Source: JACPNO01 sp963825405 (GTDB taxonomy: Bacteria; Acidobacteriota; Terriglobia; Bryobacterales; Bryobacteraceae). From it: a DNA stretch of 64,000 nt. Below are positions 46,400-54,142 of this stretch, one piece after another. The stretch spans positions 434,001-498,000 of the forward strand of contig CAWGTB010000003.1 of the NCBI GenBank assembly GCA_963825405.1, given 5' to 3'. Made by a program: the position numbers and the translations under genes. Each line of letters opens with the position of its first letter. The stretch's first letter is position 1. The notes under the pieces were generated by a model. That model was not told the origin of the DNA and did no database searches. It worked only from the letters and a program-made list of their open reading frames with translations.

Positions 46400-46985
46400 C
46401 GAGGTGAGATCGATGCCCAGCTTCTTGAGCTCTTCGGCGTAGTAGCGTTTTTGCAGCAAGTCCCACTCTTCGCTGCCTTCGGGAATCTCGCGTTTCTGCG
46501 AGCGGACTTTATCGCGCGCCAGGCGGTCGACCTTTTCCTCGGCCACCAGCAGGTCGGTCATGGACGCGGACGATTTCGAGCCGGACCTCGTTGGGATCTC
46601 TCTTCATGCGCACTTCGCGATTCTTGCGCAGGATGGTCACGAGCTTGTGGGAGAGATCGTTGATCTTGTCGCGGGAGAGTTTCATGTGATCGCCCGTATC
46701 GCGCCCGGACGCGCGAATCACTTTGCGCTGCGCCATGAGGGTGTTCTTGGTGCGCCGGAACATTTCCTGATAGCTGACGCCTTCGCGGCGCATGTATTCC
46801 TGATATTGGCCCAGAATTTCGCGGACTTCGTCGTTGAGGCGGTCCTCTTCCTGCAGCTCATCGGTGATAGCGGCGGCGACGATTTCGGCGATCCCCTGCG
46901 GGTTGGCCGTTTCCAGAATGCCAGGCGCGAGCTTTCGAACGATTTGGCGGGAGAGATAGCTAACGAATTCTCGAGCGAGCAACAT
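46396..46985 (-). CDS. DUF507 protein (frameshifted; apparent fusion to rbsK)
   Basis: N-terminal half MLLAREFVSYLSRQIVRKL to EVRLEIVRV, then after removing one extra C near 46562 it continues MTDLLVAEEKVDRLARDKV to ELKKLGIDLT. The two halves together (about 195 aa) match DUF507: basic, helical, with a duplicated SRDKINDLSHKLV-type motif. The C-terminal frame then runs straight into RbsK; one more extra base upstream of 46400 would restore a TGA overlapping the rbsK ATG (ATGA). I therefore treat the fusion as artefactual. Function unknown. Confidence 0.75.
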
Positions 46986-47107
46986 CCTGTGGGTGGTATT
47001 AACTCCTTGAAGACTCCAGGTTAGTGTACTGAGGGGCAGGGAGGAGTGTCAAACGAAAGGACAACTGTACAACCGAACAGCAGTGATGTACGCTCCATGA
47101 GAATCAA

Positions 47108-47329
47108 ATGGCCGAAGCAGACCTCGACATGGTTGTCCTCACCACAGGCCCACTATGGCGAGTTCAGATGATCGCGAGCTTCCTGGAAGACGGCGGCATA
47201 CCGGCGTTGGTTTCGGAGGGTTACCCGGGTAGCGGTCTTTCAATCCTCAGAGTGCCCGCCGGCCGATTGGCGGACGCGCAGCGCGTGATCGAGGACGCCG
47301 ACAATTCGGATTCCGGCTCGGCAAAATAA
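47108..47329 (+). CDS. DUF2007-like small protein (putative signal transducing protein)
   Basis: 73 aa. The sequence LTTGPLWRVQMIASFLEDGGIPALVSEGYP, in its parts, is a beta-alpha-beta fold typical of DUF2007 (FxxxxEAxxxxxxLxxxGI), and ILRVPAGRLADAQRVIED matches the second half (VxVPxxxxxxAxxIL). It may bind a small ligand or regulate a partner. Isolated, with low-complexity sequence downstream. Confidence 0.65.
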   Translation: MAEADLDMVVLTTGPLWRVQMIASFLEDGGIPALVSEGYPGSGLSILRVPAGRLADAQRVIEDADNSDSGSAK

Positions 47330-47444
47330 GGAATTCATGCCGAGATTGTTCTCACGATCTTTGCGTCCCGCTGCGGCTCATTAAACCGGGCGCGAGACAA
47401 AAGGGCTAGCTGATCGTCTGATTGACTAGCTAATATCGTCTGTC

Positions 47445-47497
47445 CCCGTTTCGTTCCCCCGTTTCGTTCCCGTTCGTTCCGTTTCGTTTCCCCCCAC
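47445..47497. repeat. Pyrimidine-rich short repeat (CGTTTCGTTCCCC-like)
   Basis: Four imperfect copies of CCCGTTTCGTTCC in a row, with phases broken by C-runs. It is preceded by two copies of TAGCTGATCGTCTG-like sequence at 47406-47442. The region between 47330 and 47556 has no gene. Confidence 0.6.
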
Positions 47498-47556
47498 GCC
47501 CCTTCTGATGAAACCCGCCCACGATTCGCGGTGTCTATAGCTGCAGCGTTGATTCG

Positions 47557-48582
47557 ATGACCGCAACTCTTACACGGTTATGGCTGCTGTCTGTCGCCAT
47601 TTCTACTGGCATTCCGCTTTTTGGCTTGGAAAAAGTCCGCACCGATGCGGAAAATGACGGACTTGTTGGCCGCATCAAATCAGTTGCCAGTACAATCGAT
47701 ATTGCTCATACCGAAGCCGCTCAGCCGAACGGGTTCTGTCTTGTCTTTCCGCTGACCTGTTCGAACTGTGAGTACGATCAGGCTGGAAAACACATCCAGC
47801 CGGCCGACGGGACCGCTACGCGAGACGTGCGCGACGCATCCGGCAATATTCAAGAGCAGGTCTGGGAGAACGAAAAGGGCGAGGTCTCACGTCGCCTGGA
47901 GTTCTTCGGCGGCCGCAAAGTCCGGGACACAACCTACGTGGAACAGCACGCGGAGTTCACGACAGAATTTTCGTACGACCTGAAGGGGAACCTCAGCGAG
48001 ACCCATACCTCCCAGACAGGCGCCGCGACGTCCGCTAACGTCACGACGTATGATCCCCAGGGCAATGTGATCGAGCAGGTCGACGAAGGCCCGGGCGACC
48101 ATTTCGCCCATTTCCGGCAAGCTTTCGACCCTAAGACCCACAACCTCAGAAGCTTCACCGGGCTGGATCGCAATGGCTTGGTAAGGCTCGATGTCGCGCT
48201 GCAGGATGCGAGTGTCGTCAGCTTCTGGCAGGCGCAGGGCGACCCGCCAACGTACGGAACCGGATTTACCTTCGACACCGCTCCGAATCTCCAGGAAGCG
48301 CGTGAATACAAATGGGATGGCAGTTACACCCGCTATGCCTTCACGTTTGTCGACGACAAGAAACGCCAACCCAAACGGGTCACTCTTTTCGACACGGAGG
48401 GCAATCTCTGGATCCAGGCCGACTACGAATACGAATTCGACAGCATCGGGAATTGGACAAAACGCACGGTATGGGAGTGGACTCGAGACTGGGGCGACGG
48501 GGAGCAGGGTCGAAAACTAATCGAAGTCGATTCGCGCACGCTGACGTATTATTCCACCGCGCCGTTGACCTCAGCGCACTAA
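47557..48582 (+). CDS. Secreted protein with YD/RHS-like repeats
   Basis: 341 aa. Start TLTRLWLLSVAISTGIPLFG looks like a signal peptide. The body repeats a tyrosine/asparagine-glycine pattern: TEFSYDLKGNLSETHTS, TTYDPQGNVIEQV, TLFDTEGNLWIQADYEYEFDSIGNWTKRT. These resemble RHS/YD-repeat blades that wrap into beta-shells, but the protein is short and lacks a polymorphic C-terminal toxin. Probably an extracellular or surface protein; role unknown. Confidence 0.6.
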   Translation: MTATLTRLWLLSVAISTGIPLFGLEKVRTDAENDGLVGRIKSVASTIDIAHTEAAQPNGFCLVFPLTCSNCEYDQAGKHIQPADGTATRDVRDASGNIQEQVWENEKGEVSRRLEFFGGRKVRDTTYVEQHAEFTTEFSYDLKGNLSETHTSQTGAATSANVTTYDPQGNVIEQVDEGPGDHFAHFRQAFDPKTHNLRSFTGLDRNGLVRLDVALQDASVVSFWQAQGDPPTYGTGFTFDTAPNLQEAREYKWDGSYTRYAFTFVDDKKRQPKRVTLFDTEGNLWIQADYEYEFDSIGNWTKRTVWEWTRDWGDGEQGRKLIEVDSRTLTYYSTAPLTSAH

Positions 48583-48915
48583 GCGGCCCGAGATCGCGTC
48601 AGTGCGATTTGCCGGAATTTGAGGGGACAGAGCCGGGCTCTCGCGGCTCGCCGATGTCGTCGACCCCCGACGTAGCCTGATCACATCCGCCCAACGCCAG
48701 ATAAGAAAAATCAGATTTCGTGTCCCCTTTTTCGTCCGGATCCCGCTTTACTAAGTAGATGGGGGCGACCAAATGCCCCGGCTTGGAGAACACATGCGCC
48801 TGGTACGGCAAGCTTGCAAGGGAATTTTGTTGAGTGCCTTCCTCGGGGCTACGCTCGTGGCGCAGTCGAAACCCGTCCTCAAGGCCAAGTGTTGATCCGG
48901 TTGGCCGGTCTCCCC
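48583..48915. other. Intergenic region without a clear gene
   Basis: About 330 bp. Contains GAGGGGACAGAG near 48621 and TTTCGTGTCCCC near 48716, short inverse-related GGGGACA motifs flanking an A/T-rich core, and a short hairpin (AGCCGGGCTCTCGCGGCT near 48632). A minus-strand frame of 70 codons here has no recognisable features. Some upstream codons of the next gene's frame are open, but the signal peptide argues for its start at 48916. Confidence 0.5.
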
Positions 48916-50424
48916 ATGCGCCGCTTGATCCTGTTCGTTGTCCTGCCCGCTTTACTGGCCGCCGAGGATCTGACCCAACTGGCGGCGGAGGCCCACCAAA
49001 AGTTCAATCAAGGTAAATACGAAGATGCGGCGATTGCCTACCGTAGTTGGGTCGCGGCCGAACCGACTTCGGGAACGGCTCTGGCGGGCGTAGTTCGCTC
49101 ACTGCTTTTCGCGGGCCGGAAGCCTGCAGCCTATGAAGCCTTGGCGGCGGCGCAAAAAGTCGCGCCCGAGCATTCCGATGTCCTGCTGGCAGCTGGCGAC
49201 GTGGCATTCCGGCAAGGGAATTTCCGCCAGGCAGAGACCGCGTATAAGGCGGCTGTGCAGAAGGAACCGAAATCCACCGCGGCGTGGATGGGCGTGGTCC
49301 GGCTGTTTGAAATTGCCTCTGCCAACCAAAGCGCGGAGCGGACACTGAAGCGCGCCCTCGAACTCAACCCCGGCAACCGGACTTTCCTGAATGCGCTGGC
49401 GAGCCTTCGACCTGAAGGCCCGGAACATATCGTCCTGCTGGAGACTGAGCTGGCCACCTATCCGGCAGACTCGCCACCAGCAGTTTCACTGCGCGAGCAC
49501 ATCGAACGCGACAAGAAATGGGGTGACCGCCGGCGCCGGACGCTGGTGAGCCCCTATCAAGCCACGAAAATTCCCATTGAGATCATGCGCGACAGCCCTA
49601 CGCGCTTTCGCGGGTGGGGCCTGAAAATCTCCGTCAATGACAGCAAGCCGATCATCCTGATGCTCGACAGCGGGGCTTCGGGGATCACCTTGAATGACAA
49701 GGTGGCGGCCACTCTGGGACTGGAATCCGAGAATCCTCACAACTTTGAACTCGGCGGCATCGGCAGCGGGAAGCGGTTGACGGGGCACCGGGAAATCGCC
49801 AAGAAGCTGGATATCGGCGGCGTGGTTTTCCGCGACTTTCCCCTGTCGATTGTCGAAGGAAAAGTGGAAGAGGACGCGGGCCTGATTGGCACCGATGTAT
49901 TCGAGCAATTCCTAGTGACGGTGGACTTGCCCGGCGAGAACGTGGGGCTCACGCCGTTTCCGGGGATGCAAACCGCTCCCGACCCCAACGTGCCGTCGCA
50001 GCGCACCCTTTCGGCGGCGACCGAAGGTTTCTATCCTTTCTACCGTTTCGGGCATTCCATTCTTGTTCCCACCAAGGTGAGCGATAAAGGCCCCTTTTTA
50101 CTGATTGTGGACTCCGGCGCCCGCGATACCATTCTGCTGCGCGAGGTTGCCGAGCAGGTGGGCAAGGTGAAAACCGACACCCACGTTCAATTCAAAGGTA
50201 TCCAAGGCAAGACCCGGCAGGTGTATGAAATTGACAACGCGGTGCTCGAGTTCGCCGGCATTCGCCAGCGCAACTCGCAAGGCGTCACCGTGCTTGATGC
50301 AAGCGACTTCGGGGGAAACTTGGGCACCGATATCGGAGGCCTGCTCGGTGCGCGCGCCCTCATCTATCTTTCGACGACCATCGATTACCGCAACGGTCTC
50401 ATCAAGTTCGTCTACAAGCAGTAA
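48916..50424 (+). CDS. Secreted TPR protein with two retropepsin-like aspartyl protease domains
   Basis: 502 aa from ATG 48916. Signal peptide RRLILFVVLPALLAAE. TPR solenoid to about residue 180 (AHQKFNQGKYEDAAIAYRSW; AAWMGVVRLFEIASANQSAE; LELNPGNRTFLNAL). Then two aspartyl-protease-like halves: first with ILMLDSGASGITLNDKVAA and GLIGTDVFEQFLV; second with LLIVDSGARDTILLREVAE and LGTDIGGLLGARALIYLS. Retropepsin domains act as dimers; this chain carries both DSGA motifs, so it could form an intramolecular active pair. The mature protein would be periplasmic. Convergent with a POTRA protein gene 15 bp away. Confidence 0.78.
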   Translation: MRRLILFVVLPALLAAEDLTQLAAEAHQKFNQGKYEDAAIAYRSWVAAEPTSGTALAGVVRSLLFAGRKPAAYEALAAAQKVAPEHSDVLLAAGDVAFRQGNFRQAETAYKAAVQKEPKSTAAWMGVVRLFEIASANQSAERTLKRALELNPGNRTFLNALASLRPEGPEHIVLLETELATYPADSPPAVSLREHIERDKKWGDRRRRTLVSPYQATKIPIEIMRDSPTRFRGWGLKISVNDSKPIILMLDSGASGITLNDKVAATLGLESENPHNFELGGIGSGKRLTGHREIAKKLDIGGVVFRDFPLSIVEGKVEEDAGLIGTDVFEQFLVTVDLPGENVGLTPFPGMQTAPDPNVPSQRTLSAATEGFYPFYRFGHSILVPTKVSDKGPFLLIVDSGARDTILLREVAEQVGKVKTDTHVQFKGIQGKTRQVYEIDNAVLEFAGIRQRNSQGVTVLDASDFGGNLGTDIGGLLGARALIYLSTTIDYRNGLIKFVYKQ

Positions 50425-50439
50425 GGCGCCGTTCGCTCT

Positions 50440-51702
50440 TCACTTGGGCTTCGGCTCAAACGTCAAATTAAAGTCCATCACGTGATCTCCGCCGCCCTTT
50501 GCCATGGCTGCGCTGAATTTTGCGAACTGGCGCGAATCCACGGATTGGAAGAAGGTTCGCAAAAAATCGCTCGGGTAAGCGTAGTCGAGAGGATCGCCCG
50601 GCTGAAGCTTCCACAGCTTTCGCGCCTGTGCTTCCTGCGCCGCCGCGAGACCGGTCAGGCGGAGCTGGCCAAAGTGGTAGAGCGCCCCTAGAACAAATGA
50701 GACCTTGACCTCGATCACCCGCTCGTTGTCATGCAGGAGCCGTTCCGGCCGCCCGGATGCATCAAGATATCCCGTGCGCTTTAGAGGTATTTCGGAGTCC
50801 CTGACGTTCTGCTGAATCTGCGTCCAGTTGGCGATCTCGCCCTTCTTGAACTTGGCGGCCTTTACCATGGCATCGAGCGGAAGGTTGTCGCCAACGAACT
50901 GGACTTCGCCGAGATTGAACTTCAGACCCTCTTCGATGGTCGTTGTGAAGGTCAGCGATGTCGGCGACGCTCTCTGCGAGGTAATGCTTGGAAAGCGGAC
51001 CCGGTACATCCCGTGCTCTTCATAAGCGCGACGGAGGTTAAACTCAACGAGTTCCCGAAAGCCTCGCTCCGTGTAGCCTCGATCCCCAACGATTTTCTTG
51101 AGGAGACCCGCCAGTTCCTCCGACGTCAGCTCATGCTGCCCGGTGAAGGTCATCGAGGCGATTTGGGGGAGTGTCTCGGGCTGGAAGGAGACAATCATTC
51201 TCCGGCGCGGGTACAACTCCTCTTCCATCCGCGCGGCAACGTGCTGGCCTTCGAGCTGCGCGCCGAGGTGGGCTTCGATTTTTTGGGCGATGAATTGTTG
51301 CGCGGCCTCGTTGCCGGGCACTTTGCGATTGAATGCGGGATATTGCGATGCCACCCATTGCCACAGCGCATTTTCATCCACTCCAGGAAAATCCAGAGTG
51401 GCTTCCGTGAGCGTGCTTTGGTCGGCGACGAGTAGCGTCAGGGCGAAACCTCGTTTCGGACCGGGCGCGTAACGATAAGTAATCGACTGAAAGATTCCGC
51501 TGTCCCGAAGTTTGGCGCAAGCTGCTTCGATTGCGGCTTTATCGACCGATGAGCCGATCCGAAGGCCCGCAATCTCGAGCACGAATTCTTTGGATAACGT
51601 GGTGCCTTCGAGCGAAACTGATTCAAGCGGGAAAGATGCGTTCTGGGCCCGTACTTGGAACAAAAGCGCCAGCAGGCAGGTAAGCCTTCGCAGCATCCGC
51701 AA
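50440..51702 (-). CDS. Exported POTRA-repeat protein (BamA/TamA-like, no barrel)
   Basis: 420 aa. Signal peptide LRRLTCLLALLFQVRAQ. At least four POTRA-type modules: FPLESVSLEGTTLSKEFVL ... AACAKLRDSGIFQSITYRY; IASMTFTGQHELTSEELAG ... LRRAYEEHGMYRVRF; LGEVQFVGDNLPLDAMVKA; FGQLRLTGLAAAQEAQARKL. BamA family proteins end with a 16-strand barrel, which is missing here, so this is a periplasmic POTRA-only protein. It may present or assemble outer-membrane proteins. No frameshift visible. Confidence 0.75.
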   Translation of the reverse strand: MRMLRRLTCLLALLFQVRAQNASFPLESVSLEGTTLSKEFVLEIAGLRIGSSVDKAAIEAACAKLRDSGIFQSITYRYAPGPKRGFALTLLVADQSTLTEATLDFPGVDENALWQWVASQYPAFNRKVPGNEAAQQFIAQKIEAHLGAQLEGQHVAARMEEELYPRRRMIVSFQPETLPQIASMTFTGQHELTSEELAGLLKKIVGDRGYTERGFRELVEFNLRRAYEEHGMYRVRFPSITSQRASPTSLTFTTTIEEGLKFNLGEVQFVGDNLPLDAMVKAAKFKKGEIANWTQIQQNVRDSEIPLKRTGYLDASGRPERLLHDNERVIEVKVSFVLGALYHFGQLRLTGLAAAQEAQARKLWKLQPGDPLDYAYPSDFLRTFFQSVDSRQFAKFSAAMAKGGGDHVMDFNLTFEPKPK

Positions 51703-51760
51703 AGTATGTCACAACACAGCGCATCGCGCTGCTCTCCAAAATTCCGGTGACATTTTGGTA

Positions 51761-51789
51761 TTGACAGATAATTAGTATCGATATATCTT
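51761..51789 (+). promoter_or_regulatory. Candidate sigma-70 promoter for the receiver-protein unit
   Basis: A perfect TTGACA (51761-51766), a 17-bp spacer and TATCTT (51784-51789) in an AT-rich stretch. It would give a leader of about 200 nt before the first receiver gene. The -10 matches the consensus at only four of six positions. Confidence 0.45.
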
Positions 51790-51995
51790 AATAATTAAGC
51801 TATTAAATTGATGTTTTTTCTGCCAATTGTCGGAGCAGTGTAAATGGAATGCCGGGTTTTTAAGGCTGGAACAAGTACCTCCCCACTCAGCAATCCCAAA
51901 GAGAAAGTGGAGAAACCGACTCACTTTTTCATAAATGTGAAGTGAACGTGCCGGTGGGCGCGGCATTCGCATTTGCAGGAGAGGAGTGTGCCGTA

Positions 51996-52424
51996 ATGGC
52001 AAACGTGGATGGAAAAACGGTTCTGATTGTCGACGATGATTCTGAAACTCTAATATTCCTCAAATTGATTCTCGAGCCCCAGGGATACCGGGTCTTGCTG
52101 GCGGGCGGGGTCGAGACTGCGCTGCGGGTTCTCCGGCATGACGATCTCGCGGTCAACCTGTTGCTGACGAATAGGTTCCTGCCTGGCGCCAGTGGAGCGG
52201 AGATCGCCCGCTGGAGCCGGTCGCTGCGGCCCGCTTTGCCCATTCTTTTCATGTCCAGGTTTGAAGACAGCGAAGCAGTGCGCCTGAAAGTTTGGGATGG
52301 CGCCGGGCTCTTGTTCGAGGGCAACAATACCGAGAGGGAGTTTCTGAGAAAAATTAGCGATTTTCTGGGCGCGACGCCGATGCCTTCGCACCGGCCGGAG
52401 AAAGCATTTCGGGCGACGGTGTAA
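51996..52424 (+). CDS. Degenerate response-regulator receiver protein (pseudo-receiver)
   Basis: 142 aa from ATG 51996 (GGAGAGGAG upstream). A single CheY-like receiver domain: acidic pair in VLIVDDDSET, and LLLTNRFLPG where the phospho-acceptor Asp is replaced by Asn59. The conserved lysine loop reads LLFEGNNTERE, without the FxxKP motif. It is otherwise close to the receiver at 53645 (KTVLIVDDDSETLIFLKLIL versus RTVLVVDDSNDILILLKLIL). It cannot be phosphorylated by the usual route, so may compete with or constitutively mimic the canonical paralogue. No output domain. Confidence 0.85.
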   Translation: MANVDGKTVLIVDDDSETLIFLKLILEPQGYRVLLAGGVETALRVLRHDDLAVNLLLTNRFLPGASGAEIARWSRSLRPALPILFMSRFEDSEAVRLKVWDGAGLLFEGNNTEREFLRKISDFLGATPMPSHRPEKAFRATV

Positions 52425-52437
52425 GGGAGTAAACCTA

Positions 52438-52662
52438 ATGGATATTCAAAAAATGATTGCAGAGCTGCGAACGGAGCGGGAATGTCTGGACGCTGCGCTG
52501 ATGAATCTCCACAAATTAGCGCTCAAGCGCTCACCGCGAAGGGGCCGCCCGCCATCCTGGGATGCGGTCGCCGCCGCGCCGCCGAAGAAGCAGCAGCGCG
52601 TGCCGAAAAGGCGGCTGCAGCGTGTGCCTTCGTCGAAGGTGATGACGGTGGGTATGGGGTAA
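52438..52662 (+). CDS. Small basic protein with AT-hook-like motif
   Basis: 74 aa, 13 bp after the pseudo-receiver gene, with GGAG 8 bases from the ATG. N-terminal helix MDIQKMIAELRTERECLDAAL could form a coiled coil; then SPRRGRPPSW, an AT-hook-like GRP core; the C-terminus is basic (KKQQRVPKRRLQRV). Similar short coiled-coil plus RGRPP peptides recur in acidobacterial genomes to my knowledge, with no known role. It may bind the minor groove of AT-rich DNA. Confidence 0.65.
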   Translation: MDIQKMIAELRTERECLDAALMNLHKLALKRSPRRGRPPSWDAVAAAPPKKQQRVPKRRLQRVPSSKVMTVGMG

Positions 52663-52694
52663 GCGCAGAAAACGCTTGGCCTGCCTGACAGTTG

Positions 52695-53390
52695 TCAGTC
52701 GTGAAGAACGACATTCAACAACGAGCTGTGAACTTCCAGTCCGTGATTGTATTCGATGAAGCCAAGCTTGCGGAACCTGTTCATAAAAAAACTGACTCTG
52801 GAGCGTGTGGTGCCGATAATATCCGCCAGCATTGCCTGGCTGATCTTCGGAATGATCAGCTCTGGTTTGCCTTCTTTGCCGAAGTTGGCCAACAGCAGCA
52901 GGACCCTGGCCAGACGCTTTTCACTGGAGTTGAACAACTGGTCGACCAGATCCTCCTCGATTCGAATGTTACGGGAGAGCAGATAGGAGAGGAACTTTTC
53001 CGCGAAGGCCGGATCGTCGCGAAGCGCGCGGATGGTGGCGGATTTCTCCAGCCGGGCGATGGAACAATCGGACAGCGCAACCGCAGTGGCCATTCGACGC
53101 GTCTGTCCCGCCAGGCACCCCTCGCCGAAAAAGTCCCGCTCCCCCAAAAGGGCGATGACTGCCTCCTTTCCCTGTTTGGAGATGACCGAGAGTTTCACCC
53201 TGCCTTTCTGAACACAGAAAATGGCATCCGCCGGATCGCCCTGCGAGAAAATTTTCTGATTCTTCCTGAAATCGGCAACCTTGGTTGCCTTGCCTACCTT
53301 GCTCGGAAGGCTCTTCAACTCGAAAATGGGCTGTGCTTTAGGTCTCATCGGCAGATACCTGGGCGCTTCTAAAACTGCTATTTCTCTCAC
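52695..53390 (-). CDS. Crp/Fnr-family transcriptional regulator
   Basis: 231 aa; MRPKAQP (start 53348) is an alternative start. cNMP-binding-type sensor: FRKNQKIFSQGDPADAIFCVQKGRVKLSV, ALLGERDFFGEGCLAG and RMATAVALSDCSI; then a winged helix: RLARVLLLLANFG, ISQAMLADIIGTTRSRVSFFMNRFRKLGFIEY. No N-terminal cysteine cluster, so it is not an FNR-type iron-sulphur sensor. Lies between the two receiver genes on the opposite strand. Confidence 0.9.
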   Translation of the reverse strand: MREIAVLEAPRYLPMRPKAQPIFELKSLPSKVGKATKVADFRKNQKIFSQGDPADAIFCVQKGRVKLSVISKQGKEAVIALLGERDFFGEGCLAGQTRRMATAVALSDCSIARLEKSATIRALRDDPAFAEKFLSYLLSRNIRIEEDLVDQLFNSSEKRLARVLLLLANFGKEGKPELIIPKISQAMLADIIGTTRSRVSFFMNRFRKLGFIEYNHGLEVHSSLLNVVLHD

Positions 53391-53644
53391 TATCGTGGCT
53401 GGCTGAATTCATGTCAAATAATTTTTACAAGCTTCTTTCTGTGGAGATCTCCAGGTCTAGTATTTCAATTGGAAACAGCCAATCGTTTCATGAAGGTGGA
53501 CGCCTCCGCGGCGAGAAAATTACTTCGCCAAGAGTGTGCACTATTGATCACCGGATTAAATTGAGTAGGGTTTATCCTGTTAAATGCTGGTGAATTCCCC
53601 TATGGGATATCGGCGCACTCTTAGTTGAAAGGAGAACTGCCGCC

Positions 53645-54085
53645 ATGGTGCAAAAAGAAGGAATAAAACCAAGAACGGTCTTGGTTGTCGACGATTCCAA
53701 CGACATCCTCATCTTGCTCAAGCTAATTCTGGAGACACATGGTTATCGAGCTTTGCTGGCACGAGGAGCGATGGACGCTTTGCAAGTGCTGGGACAAGAC
53801 GGTCTCAAAGTCGATCTGCTATTGACCGACGTGCTCATGCCTGGTATGGACGGGATGGATTTGGCCAGGATATCCAGGGACCTTCGGCCAGGCCTGCCGA
53901 TACTCTTCATGTCGGGTGTGGTTGACGACCAGGCCGTTCGGCTGAAAATCTGGGACGATGGTTTCCAATTTCTCAGAAAACCTTTTACCGAAGAGGCAAT
54001 TGTCGGCAATATTTGCGAGCTTCTGGGCGCAGTACCGTTGCCCACCTACAAGCCCAAGGCTTTTTGGGCGACATCCTCGAATTAG
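53645..54085 (+). CDS. Single-domain response regulator (canonical receiver)
   Basis: 146 aa from ATG 53645 with AAAGGAG upstream. Canonical receiver: VLVVDDSND (Asp16/17), phospho-acceptor in LLLTDVLMPGMDGMD (Asp62), LPILFMSGV (Ser) and FLRKPFTEE (Lys). No output domain. Paralogous to the pseudo-receiver at 51996. A histidine kinase is not present in the window. The preceding 254 bp are AT-rich and contain no gene I trust. Confidence 0.92.
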   Translation: MVQKEGIKPRTVLVVDDSNDILILLKLILETHGYRALLARGAMDALQVLGQDGLKVDLLLTDVLMPGMDGMDLARISRDLRPGLPILFMSGVVDDQAVRLKIWDDGFQFLRKPFTEEAIVGNICELLGAVPLPTYKPKAFWATSSN

Positions 54086-54142
54086 GCTGGACCGCCCCGG
54101 GCGGCATCCCGGAATCAATCTGAGCCGCGTTAGCATACCCAG

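Noticed and set aside
850..46562. Programmed +1 frameshifting as the cause of the breaks
   Set aside because: The sites share no slippery sequence, stop codon or stem, and lie in unrelated housekeeping genes.
48599..48811. 70-codon minus-strand frame
   Set aside because: No ribosome-binding site, no recognisable features, and it covers short repeat-like motifs.
53411..53593. 60-codon plus-strand frame in the AT-rich gap
   Set aside because: No convincing ribosome-binding site or protein-like pattern; it lies in the probable promoter region of the canonical receiver.
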